A stretch of DNA of 64,000 nucleotides. Source: Lawsonella clevelandensis. Lineage in GTDB: Bacteria; Actinomycetota; Actinomycetes; Mycobacteriales; Mycobacteriaceae. The position numbers were made by a program, and so were the translations under genes. Positions 18,301 to 28,795 of this stretch are shown one piece after another. Every line of letters starts with the position of its first letter. The stretch's first letter is position 1. The DNA lies in contig NZ_CP009312.1 of assembly GCF_001293125.1 (NCBI RefSeq), forward strand, positions 186,001-250,000, in the 5' to 3' direction. Below the pieces are notes generated by a model that saw only the letters and a list, made by a program, of their open reading frames with translations, was not told where the DNA came from and did no database searches.

Positions 18301-18430
18301 CGTATCTCCGGAGGTCTCTCCCGCTACAGCCCGCATACCGTAAAGAATGCGTACTGAGCCCGTTCGCCGGTTAAGTACGGACATAACGTGTTGACGACGA
18401 GTACGGATGTGGGATACTCCCCTCCTACGC
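18301..18430 (-). promoter_or_regulatory. Probable yybP-ykoY manganese riboswitch in the terC leader
   Basis: On the terC strand a closing stem GGAGG (18425-18421) / CCUCC (18314-18310) is directly followed by GGAGUA (so GGGGAGUA, the L1 signature) and preceded on the 3' side by GAGA (GAGACC, the L3 signature). Between them are GUCGUCAACACG and a CGCAU/AUGCG arm. This is the organisation I know for the yybP-ykoY manganese aptamer, which commonly precedes terC/alx genes. The 3' closing strand overlaps a sequence complementary to the ribosome binding site, a translational-ON expression platform. A covariance-model hit would be decisive. Confidence 0.75.
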
Positions 18431-18474
18431 AGTCCAGTGTACAGAAGAGTAGGACATGCGCTCTACTGACACCG

Positions 18475-20994
18475 TCAGCCTTCGCTCATAGCGTGTGGGT
18501 CGCCGCCCTTCAACGACCACATCACGGCATCAAGCTCTTCCGGTTTCACCAGAACTTCGCGGGCTTTCGAGCCTTCGGAAGGACCCACAATGCCACGGGA
18601 TTCCATGAGGTCCATGAGGCGGCCTGCCTTCGCAAAACCCACACGAAGTTTTCGCTGCAGCATCGAAGTCGACCCGAACTGCGACGTGATGACGAGTTCT
18701 GCGGCAGCAAGAAGATCATCTAGGTCCTTACCGATTTCCTCATCGATCTCCCGACCTTGCGTCTTTTGTTCCGTTACGCCCTCTTCATATTCTGGCTCTG
18801 CTTGTTCCTTAATGAACGTGACGATGCGGTAGATCTCTTCATCGGAAACAAATGCACCCTGCATACGCACAGGACGGCCACCTTGGGCGATAAAGAGTGC
18901 ATCACCCATACCGATGAGGTTCTCCGCACCACCTTGATCTAAGATGACACGCGAGTCTGTCAGAGATGAGGTAGCGAAGGCCAGACGCGAGGGAACATTG
19001 GACTTAATGAGACCGGTGACGACGTCTACTGAGGGGCGCTGGGTGGCCAAAATAAGGTGAATACCCGCTGCACGAGCTTTCTGGGTCAACCGTACGATGG
19101 AGTCTTCCACCTCTTTTCCTGAGGTCATCATAAGGTCAGCGAGCTCATCAACAATGCAGACGACGCGCGGATACGGTTTGTAGACTCGCTCGGAGCCCAG
19201 CGGAGCGGTTATTTCTCCGGATACAACCTTCGCATTAAAGTCGCTAATTTTTCGTGTGCCGGTGGCCTGCATATCCTTGTAGCGCTGTTCCATCTCTTCG
19301 ACCAACCATTCCAACGCCGCCGCAGCCTTCTTTGGCTGCGTGACGATGGGGGTGATGAGATGGGGAATACCCTCGTAGGGAGTGAGCTCAACCATCTTTG
19401 GATCGATGAGAATGAGCCGTAGTTGTTCTGGGGTGGACCGAACCAACATAGAAATGAGCGTGGAGTTCACAAAGGCAGACTTACCCGATCCGGTAGCACC
19501 AGCGACCAGCAGATGCGGCATCTTCTCGATGGACGAGTGGACGAAGCCGCCTTCGATATCTTTGCCCATGCCGATCATCATCGGGTCACTATTGCGCTGC
19601 ATGTAGTCGCATGTCAGCACATCGTGAAGACGCACCATTTCGCGGTCGGTGTTGGGAACCTCGATACCAACTGCGGATTTACCTGGGATGGGGGCGAGGA
19701 GGCGAATATTGTCGTTGGCGACAGCGTAGGCAATATTGCGCTGTACCCCGGTGATCTTTTCGACTTTCACACCAGAGCCAAGTGACACCTCGTAACGAGT
19801 CACTGTCGGCCCACGGCTCATTCCGGTGACTGCAGCATCAATGGCAAATTGCTCGAAGACTCCATTAATAGCGTCAATGATGAGGTCATTAGCACGGGAA
19901 TGCCCCCGTGCCGGTTCACCTGCGATGAGAAGTTCCGCATCGGGAAGTTCGTAATCCGTGTCGGAGAACTCTGTACTCATGACGAGTTCGTCATCGTCAT
20001 CATCGACGTCCGCGACCGTTGTATCGTCCTCGACAGCGGCGGTAGTAGCAGCAGAGTCGTCGTCCTCATAGTTTGCGATCCGTTCGCGCCACTGCTGCCG
20101 CATGAGGGCAAGTTCGGAGGTATCCGGCTCTGTCGGATAGTTTTCTTCGGGGCTACGGGAGAGGTAGGCCGGTTGAAGTTCAGCACTCTCTGCATCATCG
20201 TCGTCATCTGAGACCACAACGCTGGTTTCCGCACGCCGTGCCGCAATCCCATCACGGATAGTGATCACTGCAATCCGTAGGTAGGCTCCCACATCGTGGA
20301 TGCGGCGATTGGTAAGGAGCAGAATACTAAAGAATGCGACGAGAAGGAAGATGATGACGGCGAGTGGGGAGGTGAGCCCCTGCGCGAGTGGCTCGCCTGT
20401 GATGAAGCCCAGCACGCCAGCACCGTCTTGGACCTCATGGATGTTGTGGGGTCGGCCACTGGCAATGTGCCAGATGCCCAGCACAGACCAGTTCAGCAAG
20501 GTTCCACCGAGTGCGATAGGAACGCGCCGCTCGTCCAGAATTGGTGGGGTCAGCATTAGCAGGAAGGTGGCTGCAAAAAGGAGGATCGGGAGCAGGTGTA
20601 CTGCTGTGCCCACAACATAGCTCAATCCTCCAAGGACATATCCTCCGATGGGGACGGACATAGGTGCCCATAGCATGACACTGAGGACAATACCCAGGGC
20701 ACAACAGAATAACGCCCAACCGTCTCGCGCATGACCTGCGTCAATCTCACCAGCCCGACTAATCGTCCGTACGCCCTTACCGACACCGGTTGCTAGTGCT
20801 GTCCAGCCTTTTTTCAACCCCTGCCCCACAGCATTGAATGCACCGGCGGTACGCTGCGCCGCTGGTGGATGCGGACGGCGGGTCTGTGGACGGCGATTCG
20901 ATTGCCGTGTTCCAGAGGTTCGACGTGCAGCAGGACGACGGGCAGCAGTGCTGCTGCCACGCCGTGCTTGTCGAGGGGCCCGAGAAGCGCTCAC
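18475..20994 (-). CDS. ftsK: DNA translocase FtsK
   Basis: Septum-anchored motor that clears the chromosome terminus during division. The N-terminus is Arg/Ala-rich, followed by four membrane segments (about residues 90-240), an acidic linker with runs of Asp, and the RecA-like motor. Walker A is GATGSGKS near residue 497 and Walker B is CIVDELADLMM. The C-terminal gamma winged helix (TSMLQRKLRVGFAKAGRLMD) recognises KOPS sites. Translation starts with GTG at 20994 behind AGGAAAGGA. The 839 residues are normal for the family. Confidence 0.96.
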   Translation of the reverse strand: MSASRAPRQARRGSSTAARRPAARRTSGTRQSNRRPQTRRPHPPAAQRTAGAFNAVGQGLKKGWTALATGVGKGVRTISRAGEIDAGHARDGWALFCCALGIVLSVMLWAPMSVPIGGYVLGGLSYVVGTAVHLLPILLFAATFLLMLTPPILDERRVPIALGGTLLNWSVLGIWHIASGRPHNIHEVQDGAGVLGFITGEPLAQGLTSPLAVIIFLLVAFFSILLLTNRRIHDVGAYLRIAVITIRDGIAARRAETSVVVSDDDDDAESAELQPAYLSRSPEENYPTEPDTSELALMRQQWRERIANYEDDDSAATTAAVEDDTTVADVDDDDDELVMSTEFSDTDYELPDAELLIAGEPARGHSRANDLIIDAINGVFEQFAIDAAVTGMSRGPTVTRYEVSLGSGVKVEKITGVQRNIAYAVANDNIRLLAPIPGKSAVGIEVPNTDREMVRLHDVLTCDYMQRNSDPMMIGMGKDIEGGFVHSSIEKMPHLLVAGATGSGKSAFVNSTLISMLVRSTPEQLRLILIDPKMVELTPYEGIPHLITPIVTQPKKAAAALEWLVEEMEQRYKDMQATGTRKISDFNAKVVSGEITAPLGSERVYKPYPRVVCIVDELADLMMTSGKEVEDSIVRLTQKARAAGIHLILATQRPSVDVVTGLIKSNVPSRLAFATSSLTDSRVILDQGGAENLIGMGDALFIAQGGRPVRMQGAFVSDEEIYRIVTFIKEQAEPEYEEGVTEQKTQGREIDEEIGKDLDDLLAAAELVITSQFGSTSMLQRKLRVGFAKAGRLMDLMESRGIVGPSEGSKAREVLVKPEELDAVMWSLKGGDPHAMSEG

Positions 20995-21125
20995 TGTAAA
21001 AGCGGGGTCCTTTCCTGCGGTAGTAAAGAAGGCATACTGATGGTATTAGTGTAACCCCTTTAGTCACACTAATAACACTGGTAACACACTGTGGTGGACA
21101 AAACCTCCGGAAAGCACCAGGCGTT

Positions 21126-22994
21126 CTACTCCTGCGGCGGCTCCGCCATGATGACGGTAGGCACAATCATCGGGCGACGACGCCACTTCTTAGCCACCCA
21201 CTTCCCTACTGTACGGCGCACTGTTTGCGCCATACGATACGGGTCATTCTCTGCCTCTTTAGCCAGCTTGCGTAGTGCTTTCTCCACCAACTCTGGAACA
21301 TCATCCAGAGCGTCTGGTTCATCAGTGAACCCTTTACCTATCACCTGTGGAGTAGCGAGAGGCTGCCCAGAGCGGCGGTCAACCACTACCGTAGCCGCAA
21401 TGAAGCCACCTTCACCCAAGATCGCACGATCAGCCAACACATCGCCGCTAATGTCGCCGGTAGACAAACCATCAACATAAAGATGTCCTACCGGCACCTG
21501 TCCTGCAATCGATAGACGGCCCTCAAAAAGATCAACACACACACCATTAGCAGCGAAAACGACACGATCCGGAGCAACTCCCGTCGAGACAGCCAAGTCA
21601 CGGTTGTACCGCAGATGACGCCATTCCCCATGAACCGGCATCACATTGGATGGACGGGCAGCGTTATAGAGGAATAGGAGATCAGTAGCGTATCCGTGTC
21701 CCGACACATGGATATTGGCATCATGGTTGGTAATGACCTTGATACCGCGTTGTGCAAGCGTATTCAGCATGCCAAACACCGCCTCTTCATTACCCGGAAC
21801 GACGGATGAGGACATGATGACAGTATCGCCATCATGCAGACTCACCTGACGGTGTTCACTGCGCGCCATACGCGCCAGCCCCGCCATCGCCTCTCCCTGA
21901 GTACCCGTCGTCATGACAACAACTTCATCGCGCCGGTATTGGTTGATGTCTTGCGCATCAATGAGGTCATCATCGGAGATAGTGAAGAGACCCATATCGC
22001 GGGCAATAGCCATATTGCGAATCATTGAGCGCCCACTCAACGCCAACTTACGATGTGCCGAAACGGCAGCATCAGCGACCATCTGTACGCGAGTGACGTT
22101 AGAAGCGAAACAGGCCACAACGACAAGTTCCTCCGCATCCCGGATGAGACGACGTAAGGCTGGCTCAATTTCTGCTTCGCTCGGTGCCAAACCTTTGTGA
22201 GTGGCATTCGTGGAATCGACAAGCATGAGATCGATACCGTCATCACCAAAACGAGACAGCGCAGGCAGATCGGTGGGGAGATTATCTTTAGGAGTTTGGT
22301 CGACTTTGATATCACCAGTTTGCACAACTACCCCGGCTGGAGACTTCACTACCACACCTAGTGCCCCCGGAATCGAGTGATTCACGTGGAAAAACTCCAC
22401 AGTGAAGGGGCCTGCATTATGGCTCGATTCCCCCGTCACATTAGTGCAGTGTGGATGCAGCCGGTGCTCTTCACACTTCGCTTTAACCAGTGCATTTGTA
22501 AACTCGCTGCCCACGATGGGAATATCTGGCCGCAGCTTAAGGAGGAAGGGAATAGCCCCGATATGGTCTTCGTGGCCATGGGTGAGGACAAGTGCCTCAA
22601 TATCATCGAGCCGATCTTCCAGATAACCGAAGTCTGGCAAGATCAGATCAATTCCCGGCTCCGACGAGCTGGGGAACAGTACACCGCAGTCGCAGAGAAG
22701 AATACGCCCATCGTACTCGTAGGTCATCATATTGCGACCGATTTCGGACACACCGCCCAGCGCTACTAGTCGCATAGCTCCTGGGGCCAGCGGAGTAGGA
22801 GCAGAGAGTGGTTCGGAAAGGTCCATTCCCTGCATCATATGCACGCCACCATAACTCGACTCGGTGTACGTCTCGGCAGAAGAGTTGGTAGAACCGGCAT
22901 CGTCGTTATCGAATACCAAGGTTTCGGGGTCAGCCTCAGGCGGCCCCATGCGGCGAGTAACGCGCTTGCGGCCGGTACGTTTCGTATCAGACAT
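21126..22994 (-). CDS. rnj: Ribonuclease J
   Basis: Metallo-beta-lactamase/beta-CASP nuclease with 5'-exo and endonuclease activity in RNA maturation. The zinc motif is THGHEDHIG (about residues 135-143), followed by FFHVNHSIPGALG and the beta-CASP motifs including HVSGHGY. The first ~60 residues are a basic, poorly conserved extension. The 622 residues fit actinobacterial RNase J. It follows dapA on the same strand, with a 191-base structured leader between. Confidence 0.96.
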   Translation of the reverse strand: MSDTKRTGRKRVTRRMGPPEADPETLVFDNDDAGSTNSSAETYTESSYGGVHMMQGMDLSEPLSAPTPLAPGAMRLVALGGVSEIGRNMMTYEYDGRILLCDCGVLFPSSSEPGIDLILPDFGYLEDRLDDIEALVLTHGHEDHIGAIPFLLKLRPDIPIVGSEFTNALVKAKCEEHRLHPHCTNVTGESSHNAGPFTVEFFHVNHSIPGALGVVVKSPAGVVVQTGDIKVDQTPKDNLPTDLPALSRFGDDGIDLMLVDSTNATHKGLAPSEAEIEPALRRLIRDAEELVVVACFASNVTRVQMVADAAVSAHRKLALSGRSMIRNMAIARDMGLFTISDDDLIDAQDINQYRRDEVVVMTTGTQGEAMAGLARMARSEHRQVSLHDGDTVIMSSSVVPGNEEAVFGMLNTLAQRGIKVITNHDANIHVSGHGYATDLLFLYNAARPSNVMPVHGEWRHLRYNRDLAVSTGVAPDRVVFAANGVCVDLFEGRLSIAGQVPVGHLYVDGLSTGDISGDVLADRAILGEGGFIAATVVVDRRSGQPLATPQVIGKGFTDEPDALDDVPELVEKALRKLAKEAENDPYRMAQTVRRTVGKWVAKKWRRRPMIVPTVIMAEPPQE

Positions 22995-23012
22995 ACTTAT
23001 CCTTCAATTGTG

Positions 23013-23115
23013 TATCCCCGTCGTGGGGATAAGGCGACGGTCATCGTCGCGAGCGGTCTAAAAATATGCGACAGCGCATAATGGCACCCCGGGGGTGAAT
23101 GTATCCCCATTCACC
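23013..23115 (-). promoter_or_regulatory. Three consecutive hairpins in the rnj leader
   Basis: Between dapA and rnj lie three perfect inverted repeats: TATCCCC/GGGGATA (23013-23031, 5-base loop), TATGCG/CGCATA (23065-23080, 4-base loop) and GGTGAATG/CATTCACC (23094-23115, 6-base loop). On the rnj strand they would form a stacked structured leader ending 18 bases before the start codon, or the first could terminate dapA transcription. No T-run follows any of them. Confidence 0.45.
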
Positions 23116-23185
23116 ATAACCATCTCATCCCTCTAGATAGTCCCGGTGACGTAATGTTCATAACAGATTAGCCGAAGCGGTCTGT

Positions 23186-24091
23186 TTACAGCACACCTGC
23201 CTGGCGCAGATCCTCTGCCAAAACATCCATAGTGGCAGCATCAAGTGGCACCTGCGGCAGTCGCGGAATACCGACAGGCATACCAATGAGCTGTAGGGCA
23301 GCCTTGGCAAAACTCACTCCACCAGAACGAGCCATGGCACGATTGAGCGGGAACATGGTGGCATTCAACCGCAAAGCCTCAGCGAGATCGCCACGGTCAA
23401 AAGCATCCCTCATCCCCCGCAGAGTGCGCGCGGCCAGGTGCCCCACCACCGACACGAATCCTGTGGCTCCAACAGAAAGCCACGGAATATTAATTGGGTC
23501 ATCACCAGAATAGAGCGCTAGTTCAGTGTTCTGGTAGAGACGACCACCGGAAGCCAGGTCTCCCTTAGCCTCTTTGATAGCCACAATATTGGGGACTTCC
23601 GCCAACCGCATGGCCGTTTCCTCCGCAATGGGAGTAGCAGTACGCCCGGGGATATCGTAGAGCATCACTGGGCAATCGACGGCCTCAGCAACTCCTTTGA
23701 AGTGCTGGTACAGCCCCTCTTGCGGTGGCTTTGAGTAGTAGGGCGTGACGACCAACAGCCCGTCTGCACCTGCTGCTTCCGACTTCCGTGCTAACTCAAT
23801 GGAGGACGCTGTGCTGTAGTTCCCAGCTCCCGCCACAATCTTGGCGCGATCCCCCACCGCAGCCTTCACCTCACGCATCAGCGTCAGTTTTTCCTCAGTG
23901 GACGTCGTGGGAGATTCACCGGTCGTACCAGCCAGTACAAGGCCATCACAACCATCATCGACAAGCTTCTTGGCGAGCTTTACACCTGCATCAATGTCGA
24001 GCTCCATATCCTTGTCGAAGGGGGTCACCATTGCGACAAGGACGGTTCCAAAGTGCTCTGCAGCGCGAGTGCTGGCCATTCCGTTCGTCAT
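23186..24091 (-). CDS. dapA: 4-hydroxy-tetrahydrodipicolinate synthase
   Basis: Condenses pyruvate with aspartate semialdehyde at the entry to lysine/DAP synthesis. The Schiff-base lysine is Lys173 in VAIKEAKGDL, the TTGES motif is at 56-60, and Tyr145 is in LYDIPGR. It is 301 residues. It runs after dapB and thyX in the same direction, an arrangement shared with mycobacteria and corynebacteria. The start MTNGMAST could alternatively be the second Met. Confidence 0.96.
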   Translation of the reverse strand: MTNGMASTRAAEHFGTVLVAMVTPFDKDMELDIDAGVKLAKKLVDDGCDGLVLAGTTGESPTTSTEEKLTLMREVKAAVGDRAKIVAGAGNYSTASSIELARKSEAAGADGLLVVTPYYSKPPQEGLYQHFKGVAEAVDCPVMLYDIPGRTATPIAEETAMRLAEVPNIVAIKEAKGDLASGGRLYQNTELALYSGDDPINIPWLSVGATGFVSVVGHLAARTLRGMRDAFDRGDLAEALRLNATMFPLNRAMARSGGVSFAKAALQLIGMPVGIPRLPQVPLDAATMDVLAEDLRQAGVL

Positions 24092-24197
24092 AGCTTTAGA
24101 CTACCCGTTTCTCTTGATGATTGAGGAACTGCAGACTATGTTGAAGCACGATCCTCAGTACTCTTTCACTATAGTGCCCACGGTCTGCCAGAGTGAT

Positions 24198-25723
<1,526 letters not shown>

Positions 25724-25783
25724 TCAAAGGGTTATCCGTGAGCACCAGCTCTTCATATCGTGCTCTAGTCTACTCTGCGACAC

Positions 25784-25821
25784 GAGTGTGGAGCCCAGTC
25801 ACACGACTGGGCTCCACACTC
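25784..25821. terminator. Terminator after galK
   Basis: A 17-bp perfect stem (GAGTGTGGAGCCCAGTC at 25784-25800 and its complement at 25805-25821) closes a 4-base loop ACAC. It lies between the galK stop and the dapB promoter region on the minus strand. Confidence 0.82.
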
Positions 25822-25837
25822 TTCCGAACTTTAGAGA

Positions 25838-27145
25838 CTACTTGTCGCGGCCCGCGCCTTCGCTTGGAACAGCGACTAGGAAGCTGGGAGTAGCCAAACC
25901 AAGTTGTGCAGCGCTGGCTAACACTGCCTTTCCCACCTTGTCAACGTCTTCTGCATTGATGAGAGCAATAGCAGAACCGCCAAAACCGCCACCGGTCATC
26001 CGTGCGCCCCAGGCACCACACTCGAGAGCCGCATCAACTGCACTATCGAGTTCAGGGCAACTGACTTCATAGTCATCACGGAGTGACTCGTGGGACGCCG
26101 TCATCAGACCACCAACTTGTTCGAGGCCTCGTACCGCATCGGCATCCTTGGGGTCACCAAGTGCTCCCTTCCGCAGCGCCTGGACAAGGGACTCAGTGCG
26201 ACGAGACTCGGTGACAATGTGACGCATTCGTCGTGCGACGAGATCCAACCAAGCTTGCTTGCCCTTCTTCTTTTCTGCCTCAGTCTGGGTCGCAGCCCAT
26301 TCCACGGCACGATCGACAAGCTTGTGTTCCCGATGCGGAGCCGTAACATTAAGTCCCTCCATCACACGGTCAACCACTGCGCGACGCGAGGCGTACTGTC
26401 CGTCGCTGAGGCTATGCGGAGCATTGGTATTCATGACGAGAATAGCGAGACCATTGCTATCGAGGTCAAAGGGAACCTCTGCGACAGCATTCTCACCCAT
26501 ATCGAGTTCAAGCACTTCACCTACGCGTCCACGGAAGGATACGGACTGGTCTAGACCACCTGTCGAAGCACCCACAACATCGTTCTCAGCACGAATACAC
26601 GCTGCAATAAGGTGATTGGAGGGTTCGTCGAGACGTCCCTCATCCAGACTCTCCAAGCCCGGTCCGGTGAGATCGAAGACCGCACAGGCGGCGGCAAGTT
26701 CAATAGCAGCAGAACTGGAGAGCCCCGCGGCCAACGGAACGTCAGAGACAAACACCATGTCAAAGCCGGAGTTTTCCGTCAGGTTGACACCGATAGCGTC
26801 AGCATCCTGCCACATACTCCAGATCACGCCTGCTGGATATCCCGGCCAACTACTAGGATTACCAGGTCCTATCTCAGCGAGTTTTCCTTCCCACCGTGAC
26901 GCCTTACGGGAATACGGAAGGCGGGAGGCGAGACGGATCACACCATCCTCGCGGAGTGCGGCAGCACAATAGGTGCGGCGATTAATCGCAAAAGGTAGGC
27001 AAATACCGCCGGCATAATCAACGTGTTCGCCAATAACGTTGACGCGTCCGGGGGCAGACCACACACCGGTGGGTTCATAACCGTAAGTGTCAGCAAAGAG
27101 CTGTGCAGCAGCGTCAGCACTGACCATGGCAAATGTGTCACTCAT
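25838..27145 (-). CDS. galK: Galactokinase
   Basis: Phosphorylates galactose to galactose-1-phosphate. GHMP kinase motifs are all present: GRVNVIGEHVDYAGG near residue 33, the ATP loop PLAAGLSSSAA near residue 135, and MTGGGFGGSA near residue 380. It is 435 residues. Its start lies inside the end of galT (8-base overlap), with GAGAGG upstream, so the two are coupled. Confidence 0.95.
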   Translation of the reverse strand: MSDTFAMVSADAAAQLFADTYGYEPTGVWSAPGRVNVIGEHVDYAGGICLPFAINRRTYCAAALREDGVIRLASRLPYSRKASRWEGKLAEIGPGNPSSWPGYPAGVIWSMWQDADAIGVNLTENSGFDMVFVSDVPLAAGLSSSAAIELAAACAVFDLTGPGLESLDEGRLDEPSNHLIAACIRAENDVVGASTGGLDQSVSFRGRVGEVLELDMGENAVAEVPFDLDSNGLAILVMNTNAPHSLSDGQYASRRAVVDRVMEGLNVTAPHREHKLVDRAVEWAATQTEAEKKKGKQAWLDLVARRMRHIVTESRRTESLVQALRKGALGDPKDADAVRGLEQVGGLMTASHESLRDDYEVSCPELDSAVDAALECGAWGARMTGGGFGGSAIALINAEDVDKVGKAVLASAAQLGLATPSFLVAVPSEGAGRDK

Positions 27146-28319
27146 GTTCAGCGACCTCTCGGAGTCGTTCGGCGATACGTTCGGGGGTAGTGTCGTTAAT
27201 CCACACCGCCATCGCAGACTCAGAACCGGCGAGGAACTTCATCTTGTCGGGGGAACGACGCAGGCTGAAGAGCTGCAAATGGAGACGGCCGAACTCACGT
27301 CCCTCATTCACAGGTGCTTGGTTCCAGCCTGCGATGTAGGCAGTCTTCTCAATTCCGGGGAAGAATCGATCAACTTGGCGCAACAACTGCGGGTACACAA
27401 CCGCCAATTCCCCACGCTCTTCTACAGAGAGCGCGGGGAAATCTGAGACATCTCGTTTGGGTACCAGCATGACTTCCAACGGCCACTTTGCGGCGGCAGG
27501 CACGTAGGCGAACCAATACTCGCTCTCAAAGACCACACGGGTACGAGCGTCAAGCTCGGCCATCACAACATCGTGTTGAAGCTGCCGTCCAGTTTTCTCG
27601 AAGTAGGCGCGGGACTGCCGGAGGATAGCTTCTGTGCGAGGGGGAAGGAAGGGGTAACCGTAGATCTGACCATGCGGATGCTGTAGTGTGACCCCAATTT
27701 CTTCACCCCGGTTCTCGAAACAGAACACCTGCTCAATACCATCAAGGGCAGAAAGCGCCGCGGTCCGATCAGCCCACGCTTCAATGATGGTGCGGACACG
27801 TCGCTCGGACAGCTCGCAGAAGCTTCCTGCGGAGTTGGGGCTGAAGCAGACAACTTCACAACGGCCGCGTCCGGGCGCTTGGGGAACAAGGTCCATCCCA
27901 TCTACCGTGCTAGGCAGTTCCTCATCGAGGTAAGCAGTACGGGCAAAAGACGGGAATCGATTTTCGAAAACGACAACATCGTAGTTGTCTGCGGGAATCT
28001 CAGTTGGCAGCTGTCCGGGTCTCGTGGGACCCAGCGGGTTCTCGTTAGCCGGGGGCATGAATGTCCGGTTCATCCGGTGTGCTGCTAGTGCGGTCCAGTC
28101 ACCTGTCAACGGGTCACGACGCATAGAGCTGAGTGGTGTGGATGTGGGAAGGCCTCTCCCATCGTGAAGTTCGCGGGTGGCTTCCCCTGATAGATAGGGC
28201 TCGGAATCGTCAAAATAGATCAGCTCTCGTCCATCAGACAGTGTTGTCACTGTTTTCCGGACGATCGGAGTCACCTCCCCCGCTGGCTTGGTAGCGGGTC
28301 GTTTTTCCGTGTGAGACAC
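27138..28319 (-). CDS. galT: Galactose-1-phosphate uridylyltransferase
   Basis: Second Leloir step, exchanging UMP between UDP-glucose and galactose-1-phosphate. The active-site HPH is in TLQHPHGQIYGYP; a second conserved block is AGWNQAPVNEGREFGRLHLQ. I chose the GTG at 28319 because AGGAG lies just upstream; the ATG at 28331 is in frame but unsupported. It has about 393 residues. No galE is visible nearby. Confidence 0.93.
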   Translation of the reverse strand: MSHTEKRPATKPAGEVTPIVRKTVTTLSDGRELIYFDDSEPYLSGEATRELHDGRGLPTSTPLSSMRRDPLTGDWTALAAHRMNRTFMPPANENPLGPTRPGQLPTEIPADNYDVVVFENRFPSFARTAYLDEELPSTVDGMDLVPQAPGRGRCEVVCFSPNSAGSFCELSERRVRTIIEAWADRTAALSALDGIEQVFCFENRGEEIGVTLQHPHGQIYGYPFLPPRTEAILRQSRAYFEKTGRQLQHDVVMAELDARTRVVFESEYWFAYVPAAAKWPLEVMLVPKRDVSDFPALSVEERGELAVVYPQLLRQVDRFFPGIEKTAYIAGWNQAPVNEGREFGRLHLQLFSLRRSPDKMKFLAGSESAMAVWINDTTPERIAERLREVAEHE

Positions 28320-28384
28320 AGTACTCCTCATAAGTAAGTTGTTTAGTGTTGTGCGGGACTGCTCTTGTTCTTATTATGGCGAAA

Positions 28385-28425
28385 CAAACCCCACTCGCGT
28401 GCCAATCGATGGCGAGCGGGGTTTG
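28385..28425 (-). terminator. Terminator after the 108-residue membrane protein
   Basis: CAAACCCC-x-CTCGC (28385-28398) pairs with GCGAG-x-GGGGTTTG (28412-28425). The single mismatch becomes a G-U pair in the minus-strand RNA. TTTGTTT follows on that strand. It separates the symporter pair from galT. Confidence 0.82.
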
Positions 28426-28456
28426 TCTCTATGCATGCTACGAAAGCGAGCAGCAG

Positions 28457-28783
28457 CTATTCTTTGTCCTCATCGAGAGAGACAAACGCATCGCCAGTGG
28501 CAATTGCTTTATCTTCGATGGCGGCAGCTTCCTCTGCGAGGCTCTCCGGATCCGCGTGAACAACCTGCGGGCGAACTTTTGCCCACACAAGGAAGAACAC
28601 ACCCACCACCAGAAGGACAATTCCGACGATGAGGTTAGCGTTGATGTCACCGGTCTTTGCGGCATCGGCAGCGTCGTAGGAAACGGCACCGAGGATCGTT
28701 AGGATGACACCGTAGATGGTCAGTAGCAAACCGATAATGTTGCGGACGTCGAAGGCGCCAGCGGTCGTAGTCTTCTTAGCCAT
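28457..28783 (-). CDS. Small membrane protein, function unknown
   Basis: A 108-residue protein with two predicted membrane helices, about residues 15-36 (IIGLLLTIYGVILTILGAV) and 50-68 (LIVGIVLLVVGVFFLVWAK), and an acidic C-terminal tail. I do not recognise a named family. AGGAGTGAATACCC precedes the ATG and it begins 12 bases after the symporter stop, so it is co-transcribed with it. It may be an accessory subunit of the symporter, but this rests on position only. Confidence 0.72.
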   Translation of the reverse strand: MAKKTTTAGAFDVRNIIGLLLTIYGVILTILGAVSYDAADAAKTGDINANLIVGIVLLVVGVFFLVWAKVRPQVVHADPESLAEEAAAIEDKAIATGDAFVSLDEDKE

Positions 28784-28795
28784 GGGTATTCACTC

